Assembly: GCA_902779075.1 (NCBI GenBank) | Contig: CACZAK010000195.1 | Span: forward strand, 1 to 25,444 | Length of the DNA stretch: 25,444 nucleotides | Direction: 5' to 3' | From: an uncultured bacterium | Lineage (GTDB): Bacteria; Verrucomicrobiota; Kiritimatiellia; RFP12; UBA1067 | Part shown: positions 12,861-21,190 of the stretch, piece after piece | Layout: each line of letters opens with the position of its first letter | How positions within the stretch are numbered: position 1 is the first letter of the stretch | The notes under the pieces: model-generated | Told to the model about the DNA's origin: nothing | The model's input: the letters and a program-made list of their open reading frames with translations, nothing else | Databases searched by the model: none | Translations under genes and position numbers: made by a program

Positions 12861-12892
12861 TTATGCCCGCTGGACAAGCAACAGGAGAAACA

Positions 12893-13054
12893 ATGATGCA
12901 ACGATTCAAGAACAACGTGAGCGACGGATGGCTTTTCAAGCAGGAGTTGCGGCTCTTCAGGAACTTCATGCGAAACTGGAAGCGGGATGTCGACGACTGC
13001 GACTTCTTCGACATCTTCGCCAACAGAAACAATACAAGCGAAAACGTATCTTGA
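12893..13054 (+). CDS. small 53-aa ORF, unknown or N-terminal relic
   Basis: ATGATG with a good ribosome-binding site (CAACAGGAGAAAC) behind P7. The product is rich in Phe, Arg and Asp (SDGWLFKQELRLFRNFMRNW). It overlaps the AAA-gene remnant that follows in another frame. It may be the 5' end of the broken AAA gene or an independent small gene. Confidence 0.4.
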   Translation: MMQRFKNNVSDGWLFKQELRLFRNFMRNWKRDVDDCDFFDIFANRNNTSENVS

Positions 13055-13280
13055 GGCGGAAGGCAAGCGGGCGTTTTTCGAGCGCATGTTCCATGCGCGC
13101 CTCACGGAGGAGGAGTCGATGCGTCTCGCCGCGATTCCCAGTCTCGCGCCTGGCGATTTCCGCACGGTGAGGCAGTCGCTCTACTACCTTGGTGGTACCG
13201 TCACGAACGAGACGCGCCTGAGCGAACTCGAAAAGGAAAGCTCGCTCAAGAAGGGCACCAGCTGCCGCGTCGGCTTTTAA
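13041..13280 (+). pseudogene. C-terminal remnant of an AAA+ ATPase
   Basis: From 13041 the frame encodes KTYLEAEGKRAFFERMFHA, then LAPGDFRTVRQSLYYLGG and a tail with ELEKESSLKKGTS and RVGF. The LAPGDF-VR block, an LxxLExEsxxK helix and a final GF resemble the C-terminal helical part of a class of cytoplasmic AAA+ ATPases. No Walker A or B motif is present, so the motor domain is lost. The match is from memory of the pattern; a profile search would decide. Confidence 0.45.
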
Positions 13281-13302
13281 ACGGATACTCCTGAAAGCCT
13301 AT

Positions 13303-13797
13303 ATGATGAACAAGTCAAGAGACAGTCACTTCGTAACGCCTGCGGAGCGAAAAGCCCTGAGCACGGACAACGTGCCGGAATTCTTCATGCACTTTGCAAT
13401 CGCTGGACACGAATTGAACCATGCGTGGATCGACGAGATTCTGGACGCGCGGGCGTGGTGGATCTTTGATGCGGCGATGCACGAGGCGGGCGGGTTCTGG
13501 GATGTCGTTTCGCATGAGGATTTCGTCATCCTGTGCAGCAAAGACAGCCGGATTCCCGGACCACGTGCGATCAAGTTCATCGAGATGGTCGAATCGCTCT
13601 CGCCGGGCGTTGTTGCACGGGCGCATGATGAGAATGGCAACAACGCACTTGCCTGTACGTTCTTGCGAGAGAAGATGAAGGCGGAAGATCGCACCGACCT
13701 ATCCAAGTGGCGTTGGACGATCGTACCGGAGTTGCAGAAAACATTAATACGATACGGATGTAAAACAAAGGAAGCAGACAATGGTAAAGCAGAATGA
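13303..13797 (+). CDS. ankyrin-like protein preceding the MoxR gene
   Basis: The protein is 164 aa; the start may be 13303 or 13306 (ATGATG), with no strong ribosome-binding site. Helical and cytoplasmic. VVARAHDENGNNALACTFL near 107-125 is ankyrin-like and shares the GNN-L core with the 2067 protein, as does the general layout (EFFMHFAIAG, WWIFDAAMHEAG, EDFVILCS). It overlaps the MoxR-type ATPase gene by 17 bases, so the two are coexpressed. It is probably an adaptor that brings clients to the MoxR/VWA machine, as far as position allows one to say. Confidence 0.55.
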   Translation: MMNKSRDSHFVTPAERKALSTDNVPEFFMHFAIAGHELNHAWIDEILDARAWWIFDAAMHEAGGFWDVVSHEDFVILCSKDSRIPGPRAIKFIEMVESLSPGVVARAHDENGNNALACTFLREKMKAEDRTDLSKWRWTIVPELQKTLIRYGCKTKEADNGKAE

Positions 13798-14929
13798 TGA
13801 AACATTTGCGCTCGACCTTCACAACCGCGTGACGGGCGAGGAACTGGAGAAGCTGCTGAAGATGCAGCTGAATGCGCTGGCGGCGAACCCTGAAATGGCG
13901 AACGCGCTGCCGCCGCTGATGGTGTGGGGTGCGCCGGGACTTGGAAAGTCGAGCATCTTGCGCGACGTGGCGCGGGAACTCGGCATCGGGTTCATCGACG
14001 TGCGTCTCGCGCAGCGCGAACCGGTCGACATCCGCGGGCTCCCCGTGCCGGGACCGGACGGCGTGAAGTGGCTCGTCGCGAGCGAGTGGCCGCGCGATCC
14101 GGATTCGCGGGGAATCATCCTCTTCGATGAAATCACGGCGGCGGACCGTTCGCTGCAAGTGGCCGCCTACGAGTTCATACTCGACAGGCGGCTTGGCGAA
14201 CTCTACAAGGTGCCAGACGGATGGTACATCTGTGCTGCTGGAAACCGGACGGAAGACCGTGCGGTCGCGGCGACGATGTCCTCCGCCCTCGCCAACCGCT
14301 TTCTGCACGTCGAGATGCAGGAGGACGCCGAGAGCTGGATTGCCTGGGCGCGGACGCACGACATCCACCCGGCCGTGATGGGCTTCATCCGCTACCGTCC
14401 GGGTAGTCTGTTCAATCAGGAGGGCGAGAACCTGGAACGCGGCTGGCCGACGCCGCGTTCGTGGGAGCGCGTGAGCCGGATGCTGGCGCAATTCGGGAAC
14501 GGCGACGAGTCGCTTCTCCGCAAGGTCGTTTACGGCCTTGTCGGTAATCGTGCGGGTGTGGAGTTCATGGAGTTCCACAAGATCAACGAGACGTTCGATG
14601 ACGTGTTGGAGATGATGACGAATCCAGAGAAGCCGATCAAGGTCCCCGACGCCTCCGACCGCAAGTACGCGCTCTGCGCGGCGATGACGTATCTTTTGTG
14701 GAGGGGCAAGGATGATGAAGAAGAGGCGCGCCGCATCGACGGGTTCTACCGTATCTGCATGGCGCTTTCGAGCGACTTCGCGTCGATGGCGATGATGGAC
14801 GCGATGGCGGGTAACAAGCGCGGGGCGGGTTCGGTCTTCGCTGAGAAATTGTTCCGACATCCACGCTACAAGGAATGGGCGGAGAAGCACGGCAAGGCTC
14901 TTCGCAAAAGATGTGCAATCAAGGTGTAA
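13781..14929 (+). CDS. MoxR-type AAA+ ATPase
   Basis: The protein is 382 aa. Motifs are Walker A GAPGLGKSS (50-58), Walker B IILFDEI (112-118), sensor 1 around N155 (CAAGNRTED), and an arginine-finger region in MSSALANRFLHVEM. PTPRSWERVSRML follows in the lid. This is the MoxR/RavA class, whose members act as ATP-driven chaperones together with a VWA-domain partner. The predicted partner follows immediately at 14941 but is broken. The ribosome-binding site AAAGGAAG lies within the upstream gene. The full set of ATPase motifs is intact, so it should still hydrolyse ATP. MoxR-VWA pairs occur both in metal-enzyme maturation and in biological-conflict systems; the accessory setting favours the second, by inference. 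Confidence 0.85.
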   Translation: MVKQNDETFALDLHNRVTGEELEKLLKMQLNALAANPEMANALPPLMVWGAPGLGKSSILRDVARELGIGFIDVRLAQREPVDIRGLPVPGPDGVKWLVASEWPRDPDSRGIILFDEITAADRSLQVAAYEFILDRRLGELYKVPDGWYICAAGNRTEDRAVAATMSSALANRFLHVEMQEDAESWIAWARTHDIHPAVMGFIRYRPGSLFNQEGENLERGWPTPRSWERVSRMLAQFGNGDESLLRKVVYGLVGNRAGVEFMEFHKINETFDDVLEMMTNPEKPIKVPDASDRKYALCAAMTYLLWRGKDDEEEARRIDGFYRICMALSSDFASMAMMDAMAGNKRGAGSVFAEKLFRHPRYKEWAEKHGKALRKRCAIKV

Positions 14930-14940
14930 AGGGATTTGAG

Positions 14941-16161
14941 ATGGCTCTTTCGGAAAAAGAACTTGCCAAGCTCAAGAAGGCGACGTATGCGCTGATGTGC
15001 CAGGACCGGCAGCGACTGCTGGTGCGCTTTCCGTTTACGGGCGGAATCCTGATGCGCATGGAGTTCGTGCCGGTGAGGGACAGGCGGCTGCGCACGGCGG
15101 CGACGGACGGCGATCGGGTTTTCATGGACATTGCGTTTTGCGCCAGACTGTCTGCGGATGAGCGGCTGTTCGTCATGGCGCACGAGGTACGCGCGAGCTT
15201 TTCGCGTTCAACGTCGCGGCGGACATGGAAGTGAACCGCATGCTCAAGAAGGAGGGGTTGAGAACGCCGCCAGGCTGTCTGATGCCGAAAGACGAGTGGG
15301 ATGGTTTGTCGGCAGAGGAGATATATGAATGCCTCTACACGGAACCTCAGTCGCCCCGGGCGTCGGGGCCGGGAGAGGGGAAAGGGGACAACCTCCGCGG
15401 CGGTCAATTCGACAAGCACGTATATGGCAACGATGCGGATAGCGGGGACGCACGCCCGAACAGCAACGCGGCGCACGAGGACGATTTCATTCGCGACCAG
15501 TGGGGGAAAGTCGGTTTTGACAGGGACTACGAGCCAGTCATTACCAAGGACCTGGCGGACAAGATCCGCGAGCGGATCGTGTCGCTCGCACAGCAGGTCG
15601 AGCGGACGCGGGGAAGTCTTCCCGCGCATCTACAAGGCGTCGTGCGTGCGGCGCTGCGTCCGCAGATACGCTGGCAGGAAGTGCTGGCGCAGTTCGTGAC
15701 GAGTTGCTATGGCGGTTCGCGTCGGTGGTTGCCGCCGAACCGCCGGCATGTCTCGCAGGGACTGTACCTGCAAAGCTCGCGCAAGGAGCGACTGCAGGCG
15801 GCCGTGGCGATCGACACAAGCGGCAGCACGACGGCCGACCTGCCGCAGTTCTTCTCGGAGCTGAACGCGCTCTTGAATACGTTCGGAGACTACGAGCTGA
15901 CGGTCATCCAATGCGACTGTAAAATACAGAACGTGGAGAGATACGATGCCTACAATCCTTTTCACTCGCCGGAATGGGGTTTATGTTGCGGAGCATCCTG
16001 AAATCGAGCCGTCGTGTTTCATCTACATTACGGACGGATGCGGCCCCGCGCCGGACAATCCTCCGCCTTATCCGGTTCTTTGGCTCTTGACCGGCGAAGG
16101 CGAAAAACCTGCGTCCTGGGGGCGGGAACTGCGCCTTCACAGCTTGCGGCAGCCTGCTTGA
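14941..16161 (+). pseudogene. VWA-like metallopeptidase partner of MoxR (DUF2201-type), broken
   Basis: Three reading frames in series make up one ancestral gene. 14941 to about 15192 encodes the N-terminal domain to DERLFVMAHEV, where an HEVxH zinc motif should continue. About 15195-15960 resumes as ELFAFNVAADMEVNRMLKKE and contains the VWA start AVAIDTSGST. About 15979-16161 encodes the end, VYVAEHPEIEPSCFIYITDG with PPPYPVLW and WGREL. The first junction has lost the second zinc His. The second has lost the middle of the VWA domain, where further metal-site residues lie. Both junctions look like internal deletions. The product is therefore probably non-functional, unless the deletions are assembly errors. 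The start at 14941 follows the MoxR stop by 11 bases. Confidence 0.8.
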
Positions 16162-16219
16162 TGGCATGGTTCCGATGGGTACGACGCGCTTTTCAAATAA
16201 GCACCATTCGGCGCGGGGG

Positions 16220-16248
16220 TTGCCCGTACGCGCGGGTTTTGGTAGAAT
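16220..16248 (+). promoter_or_regulatory. sigma-70 promoter for the GH88 gene
   Basis: TTGCCC, 17 bp, TAGAAT. The predicted start is about 28 bases before the ATG at 16283, which has AGAAGGAACG upstream. Confidence 0.55.
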
Positions 16249-16282
16249 GGATGCATCGCAACCCAATGAGAAGGAACGTGAC

Positions 16283-18286
16283 ATGAAGAAACTGCTGTTG
16301 GCCGCTGTATTCGCGGTCGCCGCGTGCGTGCAGGCCGGAACTCCGGCCGAGGGCCAGTTGCTGAAGGCCCTACCGGGCATCTTCGAGAAGTCAGGGACGC
16401 ACTACCGTGCCCTGCTTGAGGCTATGAAGGCGCACGGGCCCGACATGTTTCCGAAGCGTTTTCAAGACGGCAAGCTCGTCGTGATCAAGCCTAAGGACTG
16501 GTGCAGCGGGTTCTTCCCCGGCGCTCTCTGGTATCTCTACGAGTACACGGGCGACGCATTTTGGAAGGACCAGGCCGCCGCCTACACCGAACGTCTGATC
16601 GAGCCCCTGCGCCATGACGCGAGTAACCACGACGTCGGCTTCCGCACGTACTGCTCCGCCGGCAACGGCCTGCGCCTCACCGGCGACAAACGCTACGCCG
16701 CGTTCCTGCACGATACGTCCGCCGCGCTCCGTACGCGCTACGATGACAAGCTCGGCCTCATTCGCAGCTGGAACTCGCCGAAGGGCGGCGGACACTTCGG
16801 CACGAAGTACGTCGTGATCATCGACAACATGATGAACCTCGAACTCCTCGAATGGGATGCGAAGAACGGCGGTGACCCGAAGTCGGACAAGATTGCTCGC
16901 AGCCAGGCCGATCTCACGGACGCGCACCACTACCGTCCCGACGGCAGCGCCTACCACATCCTCGACTACGACCCCGCCACGCGCCGTGTGCGCGCACACT
17001 ACTCGGGCCAGGGCGGCAACGTGGAGGGCACGTGGGCGCGCGGACACGCCTGGGGCATCTACGGCTTCACGATGATGTACCGCGAGACGCGTGTACGGCG
17101 TTACCTCGAGCGCGCGATGAAGGCGGCCGACTACTGGCTTGACCATCCGAACCTACCCGCGGACGGCATCTGCTGGTGGGACTTCTCCTTCCCGTGCGAG
17201 GAACGCGACGTTTCCGCCTCGGCCGTGACGGCGAGCGCGCTCATCGAGCTTCAGTCCTTCGCGCCGCCCGCGAAGGCGGCGAAGTACCGCGCCGCCGCCG
17301 TGAAGATGCTCGCGTCGCTCGCGTCGCCCGCATATTTCGCGAAGCAGGGCGAGAACGGCGATTTCCTTTTGATGCACTCCGTCGGACACAAGCCCGGCAA
17401 GAGCGAGGTGGACGTGCCGCTCAACTACGCCGACTACTACTTCCTCGAGGCGCTCCTGCGCTTCAAGGCAATGATGGCCGCAACGCCCGCAGAGGCGAAA
17501 CCCTGCTGCCGCGCGTTCTACGCGCCGTACCGCATGGACGACTTCGCGTGGGAGAATGATTGTCTCGGCATGCGCGCGTACGGTCCCGTGATCATGGAGC
17601 CCGCGCCGAAGGGGCAGAAGCTCATTTCCAGCGGCTTCGACGTGTTCAACAAGTGCGTAGACTATCCCGTTCTCGAGAAGTGGCTCCACGGGAAGGGCGA
17701 GGGCTCCTACCACAAGGACCACGGCGAGGGCATGGACAACTACAAGGTGTCCACGGGACGCGGCGTGGGCGGCGTGGGCATGCTCGGCACCGGCGGCTGG
17801 GCGTACGAGAAGAACTGGAAGAAGCAGCGCGTGATCTCCGAGAAGCCTGAGGAGGCCGTGTTCGAGCTAGAGTACGAGGCATATACCATTCGCGGAACGA
17901 TCACGAAGGGGTGTCCGTTCGTGAAGTTCGAGGTGCGTCCGAACGAGGGCGTCACGCTCGCGGGGCAGCGTCTGATCGGTCCCGGTCTCGACGTGTCGAA
18001 GGCTCGCCAACACAACGGCGAGATGAAGATCGGCTTCAATCCCGGCTTCATCGCCAACTGGGAGCCGGAAGGCGTGGACGGACAGAAGGGCTCGATCGGC
18101 ACCGCGATCGTGCTGCCCGGGCGTGCGCATCTTGCGTCCGATGACATGGACTGCATCTACCTTCTTCAGGGCGAGAAAACGTTCACCTACTACGCGGGCG
18201 CCTGCTGGAGCGGCGCGGGCGTGTTCACCACCGCCTCCGCCTGGCACGACTACGTGGAGAAGTTCGCGAACGGCCTAGCTCGTTGA
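16283..18286 (+). CDS. secreted GH88-DUF4861 fusion glycosidase
   Basis: The protein is 667 aa. The start at 16283 gives a signal peptide (MKKLLLAAVFAVAACVQAG), so it is exported. Residues about 30-390 are a glycoside hydrolase family 88 domain with DWCSGFFPGALWYLYEYTGD, the HDVGF block with a candidate catalytic Asp, IDNMMNLELLEW, and RGHAWGIYGF. GH88 enzymes hydrate the unsaturated uronic acid at the end of oligosaccharides left by polysaccharide lyases. Residues about 395-665 match the DUF4861 pattern (CCRAFYAPYRMDDFAWEND, GVGGVGMLGTGGWAYEKNW). Together these point to pectin- or glycosaminoglycan-type oligosaccharide breakdown in the periplasm or outside. The upstream longer frame contains the promoter, so it is not coding. 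The gene seems intact and is chromosomal in style, G+C-rich, unlike the island. Confidence 0.85.
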   Translation: MKKLLLAAVFAVAACVQAGTPAEGQLLKALPGIFEKSGTHYRALLEAMKAHGPDMFPKRFQDGKLVVIKPKDWCSGFFPGALWYLYEYTGDAFWKDQAAAYTERLIEPLRHDASNHDVGFRTYCSAGNGLRLTGDKRYAAFLHDTSAALRTRYDDKLGLIRSWNSPKGGGHFGTKYVVIIDNMMNLELLEWDAKNGGDPKSDKIARSQADLTDAHHYRPDGSAYHILDYDPATRRVRAHYSGQGGNVEGTWARGHAWGIYGFTMMYRETRVRRYLERAMKAADYWLDHPNLPADGICWWDFSFPCEERDVSASAVTASALIELQSFAPPAKAAKYRAAAVKMLASLASPAYFAKQGENGDFLLMHSVGHKPGKSEVDVPLNYADYYFLEALLRFKAMMAATPAEAKPCCRAFYAPYRMDDFAWENDCLGMRAYGPVIMEPAPKGQKLISSGFDVFNKCVDYPVLEKWLHGKGEGSYHKDHGEGMDNYKVSTGRGVGGVGMLGTGGWAYEKNWKKQRVISEKPEEAVFELEYEAYTIRGTITKGCPFVKFEVRPNEGVTLAGQRLIGPGLDVSKARQHNGEMKIGFNPGFIANWEPEGVDGQKGSIGTAIVLPGRAHLASDDMDCIYLLQGEKTFTYYAGACWSGAGVFTTASAWHDYVEKFANGLAR

Positions 18287-19018
18287 TTCTCTGCGGTGCT
18301 CTCGTCCGCGATTACGCCCGTCACCGTCTTCGCTAGGTCGCGGCGCACTTCCTCGTCGTGAACGCCGAGTTTGTATAGACCGTCCTCGTAACCCTTGATC
18401 GTCAAATACCCAGACTGGAACAGCATGGCGACAGGACGAAGATTGCGCAGTTCGGCGACGTCAAACTCGTCCTCCGTCACTTCGGGCATGTCCGTGTAGT
18501 CTATCCCCGCGACATCCTCGCGCTTCAGGTAGTTCATCAGCATCGACGGACGCCCCGTCGTCGCCCACGTCGCCTTTTTCGTTCCCGCCCTCCCTGCATT
18601 TCGCGGCAAGCTCAGTTATCGCCATACCGAAATTGTAATGCGCAGATTTCGTATTGTCGTATGCATATCCAGCCTCGCGCAGACGATTTTCCACATGGTC
18701 GGCGAGATCCTTCTCGAACTCCTCAAGGCTTGTCGTCGTGACGTCGTTGAACTCGAAGTGGATGACGGGGTACTTCTCCCACTTCCAGTCCGTACCGTCG
18801 ATGTAGAACCCCTCGAACAGCTCGCGCCGTCCCTGGAATATCGCCTTCAGCGCGGAGACGGTGAGCGACTTTCCGAACCTTCGCGGACGCGACATGAAGA
18901 ACAGCTTCGTGTCGTTGCCCGCGATGAGACGGTGGATGAACATCGTCTTGTCGACGTATATCTTTCCGTCCCTGCGCAGGGACGGAAAGTCGTGCGTGTC
19001 TGTGGCTAGCGGTCTCAT
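18250..19018 (-). pseudogene. AAA-ATPase-like / PD-(D/E)XK gene, internally deleted
   Basis: From ATG at 19018 the first frame encodes the N-terminus of the AAA-ATPase-like family (PF09820 type): RPLATDTHDFPSLRRDGKIY, then VDKTMFI and the Walker A-like RPRRFGKSLT. It ends near 18600 after TELAAKCREGG. A different frame then encodes TTGRPSMLMNYLK and YLTIKGYEDGLYKLGV, which belong near the end of the ATPase part and the beginning of the nuclease part in full-length relatives. The Walker B region and much of the middle are missing, and the nuclease end is gone. The 3' end overlaps the converging GH88 gene by 37 bases. This is a relic. A TATACT box lies just upstream of 19018. Confidence 0.8.
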
Positions 19019-19104
19019 TGGCGCATAGTATACCAAAATTCCGGGCGTACCTAGTGGGGGAAAAACAACAAGCGTGCAACAACAAGTTGCGGCGCGGGAA
19101 TGCG

Positions 19105-20853
19105 CTATTTGCTCGATATGGTTAGGGCAAGGCGGAAACCTCCACCTTTCTTGTTGGAAGGGGTAACGGCTATACTAGATGACACCATTGCGTTCGCACT
19201 GGAATTCCATCCACCGCCGCAAACCACCCGTTCGTCTTTTCCATTCTGTCTTCCGACTGGATTCTCGCCCCAGGTGTCATACTGGCGTGAAACGCACTTC
19301 TCCCATGAGTTCCCGTACATGTCGTAGAGACCCCATGCATTGGGGGCGTAAAGCCCCACGGTCGTCGTGTTGCTGGAGAATCCGCCTTTGCCGTCAGGCT
19401 TTTTATGCCAACGCATCACCCAGCGTGGTTCTCCGGTGTATACCTTCTGGTTGATGGCACACCGCCCAAGGCGTCTGACACTGCGAACGGCAGAATCATG
19501 CCACTCTCCGTTCTTGATGAGGTTGGAGCCGTCGTATCTGTCGGTGGTAGTACCTGCCCTGCAGGCGTATTCCCATTGTGCCTGGGTCGGGAGATCGAAG
19601 CCGCTGATTCCGGTTTTTGCGCGAACCCGTCCGATGAAGGTGTCGGGAGCCACGGTCTTTACCTTCGGCCAGTCGTGTTCCGCTGCCGAACCTCGCAGCA
19701 TTTCCCACGAAAGATTTTCTACAGGGCGCATGTCACCGGGATACTTCGAAGGATTGTTGCCGGTCACCAGTTCATATTGTTTCTGTGTCACTTCGAACAC
19801 GCCGATATAGAAAGGCTTTGTTATCTTAACGCGGTGGGATTCGTCCTTTTGGTCCGCGCCCATAATGAAGGTGCCAGGCTCAATGCGGCGCAGAACAAGT
19901 TTAGTCGTCTTGTATTCATCCGTCCAGTCGCCCTTCGGCGCGGAAGGAAGATACGAAACGGGATATTTCATCGCGTTCGGTCCGGCGGATAGATCGACGA
20001 CGCAGTAGAGACCTTTGGTAGAACGGCTGGCTCGGCCGTTCATGTCCGGAACGGGCGAGCCGCCCGTTCTACCTCTGGTCTCAACGTCCGCGATGCGTTG
20101 CTTGGCGATTTCGATGTAGAGGCCTGTCACGAGATTGTTGTCGAGTGCTTTGCGGTAGAGCGCAGCGGCATGGGCGCGGAAAGGTGCCGTCTCCTCCGCC
20201 TTGTAGCTCCACCAGAATTCCGCAGCCTTGAACGCATCGCAGTCCGAAACGGATTTCGGGTCGAGTTCCCATTTGGCGGCGGACACGCGCGCCCTCGCGA
20301 AGAACTTGAGCGCGTCATCCCAGTTGCCAAGGCAGGCGTGGCACTCGGCAAGGTTTTTCAGCGCCGTGGACGTACCGCGCTTTTTCACCTCGGCCTCTGC
20401 CGTCTCTAGAAGTTTGCGGTATTTGATCGTATGCTTCGCGTCGTTGTAGATTGCCAGTACCCTTGGAGCCTTGGACTCCGTCCCGCGCCGCATTTCACCG
20501 TTCACCAGCTCTACGATCACCTCTGGGGGAACGTCTGAGATTTCCTTTTTCATGCGCTGGAGAATGTCTGCGGCTGCATCGTAGTCTCCGCCGCGCGCGT
20601 AGAGTCGGAATGCGCCTTGGAGAAGAAGGTACTTACACGCCTCCGTCTCGGCCTTGTCAAGGAGGTCAAGGTGTTTTGCGGCCACTTCACCTGCCGTATT
20701 CTGCTTGGCGCTAAAGGCGCGGATGTCGTCTGCGGTGAGGTCTTTCACCAGTTGCTGCGCCTCTGCGAGCTGGCGTTTCGAGGGCATGGCCGTCGCGGCG
20801 AGCGCGGCGGCGGCAAGCGCGACGGATATCGCAATCTTCAATGTGTTCTTCAT
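19105..20853 (-). CDS. secreted TPR-like/FGE-sulfatase-domain protein
   Basis: The protein is 582 aa. The start at 20853 is chosen because AAGGAAGGAAG lies upstream and a signal peptide follows (MKNTLKIAISVALAAAALAA). Residues about 30-260 are helical, tetratricopeptide-like (CKYLLLQGAFRLYARGGDYD, LKNLAECHACLGNWDDALKF). Residues about 325-582 are a formylglycine-generating-enzyme-like (SUMF1) domain: TFIMGADQ, VTQKQYELVTGNNPSKYPGD, LPTQAQWEYACRAGTT, GLYDMYGNSWEKC and VVCGGGWNSS. Many such domains in PVC bacteria are not sulfatase activators, and the role may be structural or binding. Between the two parts, GRTGGSPVPDMNGRASRSTK is translated from an inverted pair of palindromes (20017-20073). 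The neighbouring kinase/sigma pair on the same strand could regulate it. Confidence 0.8.
   Translation of the reverse strand: MKNTLKIAISVALAAAALAATAMPSKRQLAEAQQLVKDLTADDIRAFSAKQNTAGEVAAKHLDLLDKAETEACKYLLLQGAFRLYARGGDYDAAADILQRMKKEISDVPPEVIVELVNGEMRRGTESKAPRVLAIYNDAKHTIKYRKLLETAEAEVKKRGTSTALKNLAECHACLGNWDDALKFFARARVSAAKWELDPKSVSDCDAFKAAEFWWSYKAEETAPFRAHAAALYRKALDNNLVTGLYIEIAKQRIADVETRGRTGGSPVPDMNGRASRSTKGLYCVVDLSAGPNAMKYPVSYLPSAPKGDWTDEYKTTKLVLRRIEPGTFIMGADQKDESHRVKITKPFYIGVFEVTQKQYELVTGNNPSKYPGDMRPVENLSWEMLRGSAAEHDWPKVKTVAPDTFIGRVRAKTGISGFDLPTQAQWEYACRAGTTTDRYDGSNLIKNGEWHDSAVRSVRRLGRCAINQKVYTGEPRWVMRWHKKPDGKGGFSSNTTTVGLYAPNAWGLYDMYGNSWEKCVSRQYDTWGENPVGRQNGKDERVVCGGGWNSSANAMVSSSIAVTPSNKKGGGFRLALTISSK
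20017..20073. repeat. inverted pair of REP-like palindromes inside a CDS
   Basis: GGTAGAACGGCTGGCTCGGC at 20017-20036 and GAACGGGCGAGCCGCCCGTT at 20049-20068 (then CTACC) are two palindromes facing each other, with GGTAGAAC at one outer edge and GTTCTACC at the other. They lie in frame in the FGE-domain gene and encode a low-complexity linker. Confidence 0.75.
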
Positions 20854-20995
20854 TTCGCTTCCTTCCTTTTCTTTGTCGGTTGTGGCTGGCAGGGCAAAAA
20901 AGCGCCCCGCGCCGCATTCCGCAGAGGCGACTGGCATGCCCGAAAGGAAACGCGACGCGGAAGCGCGAACCATTGGCGCGCCCAAAGCAGGCGCA

Positions 20996-21014
20996 CCAAG
21001 ACGGATCGTCTTGG
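20996..21014 (-). promoter_or_regulatory. hairpin in leader of the TPR/FGE gene
   Basis: CCAAGACG-GAT-CGTCTTGG is a perfect 8-bp stem in the roughly 210-base leader. Smaller palindromes (GGCGCGCC and GGGCATGCC-type) follow. It may regulate translation or mRNA stability. No known riboswitch was recognised. The rest of 20854-21190 contains only this leader and the promoter. Confidence 0.4.
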
Positions 21015-21073
21015 CGTCGGACATTCCCTTCAAGTTGATTTGCCAGTCTTCCTGCGGGATGACCACGGATGTC

Positions 21074-21102
21074 AGTATAGCAGATTCCCCTGCGGGAATC
21101 AA
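21074..21102 (-). promoter_or_regulatory. promoter of the TPR/FGE gene
   Basis: On the minus strand: TTGATT, 17 bp, TATACT. The spacer contains the perfect palindrome GATTCCC-GCAG-GGGAATC (21083-21100), a possible operator or ECF-related site. Confidence 0.6.
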
Positions 21103-21190
21103 CCATACCGTCCGTGTTTTCCTTCGGGCAACCAGCCGCCATTGTTGTCATACGCGAACGGGCTGGCGTTATTACACCTACGGCGAAATT

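Noticed and set aside
1926..12861. The spaced, repeated blocks as a CRISPR array or integron attC sites
   Set aside because: Spacing is hundreds to thousands of bases with whole genes between. There is no integrase or Cas gene, and the blocks have promoter and terminator features but no attC core sites.
13577..14890. Long 437-codon open frame on the minus strand
   Set aside because: It is antisense to the MoxR gene, whose motifs are clear, and is caused by G+C-rich codon use. No recognisable protein pattern.
16391..17146. Minus-strand open frames under the GH88 gene
   Set aside because: Shadow of G+C-rich coding sequence. The opposite strand has an intact enzyme with signal peptide.
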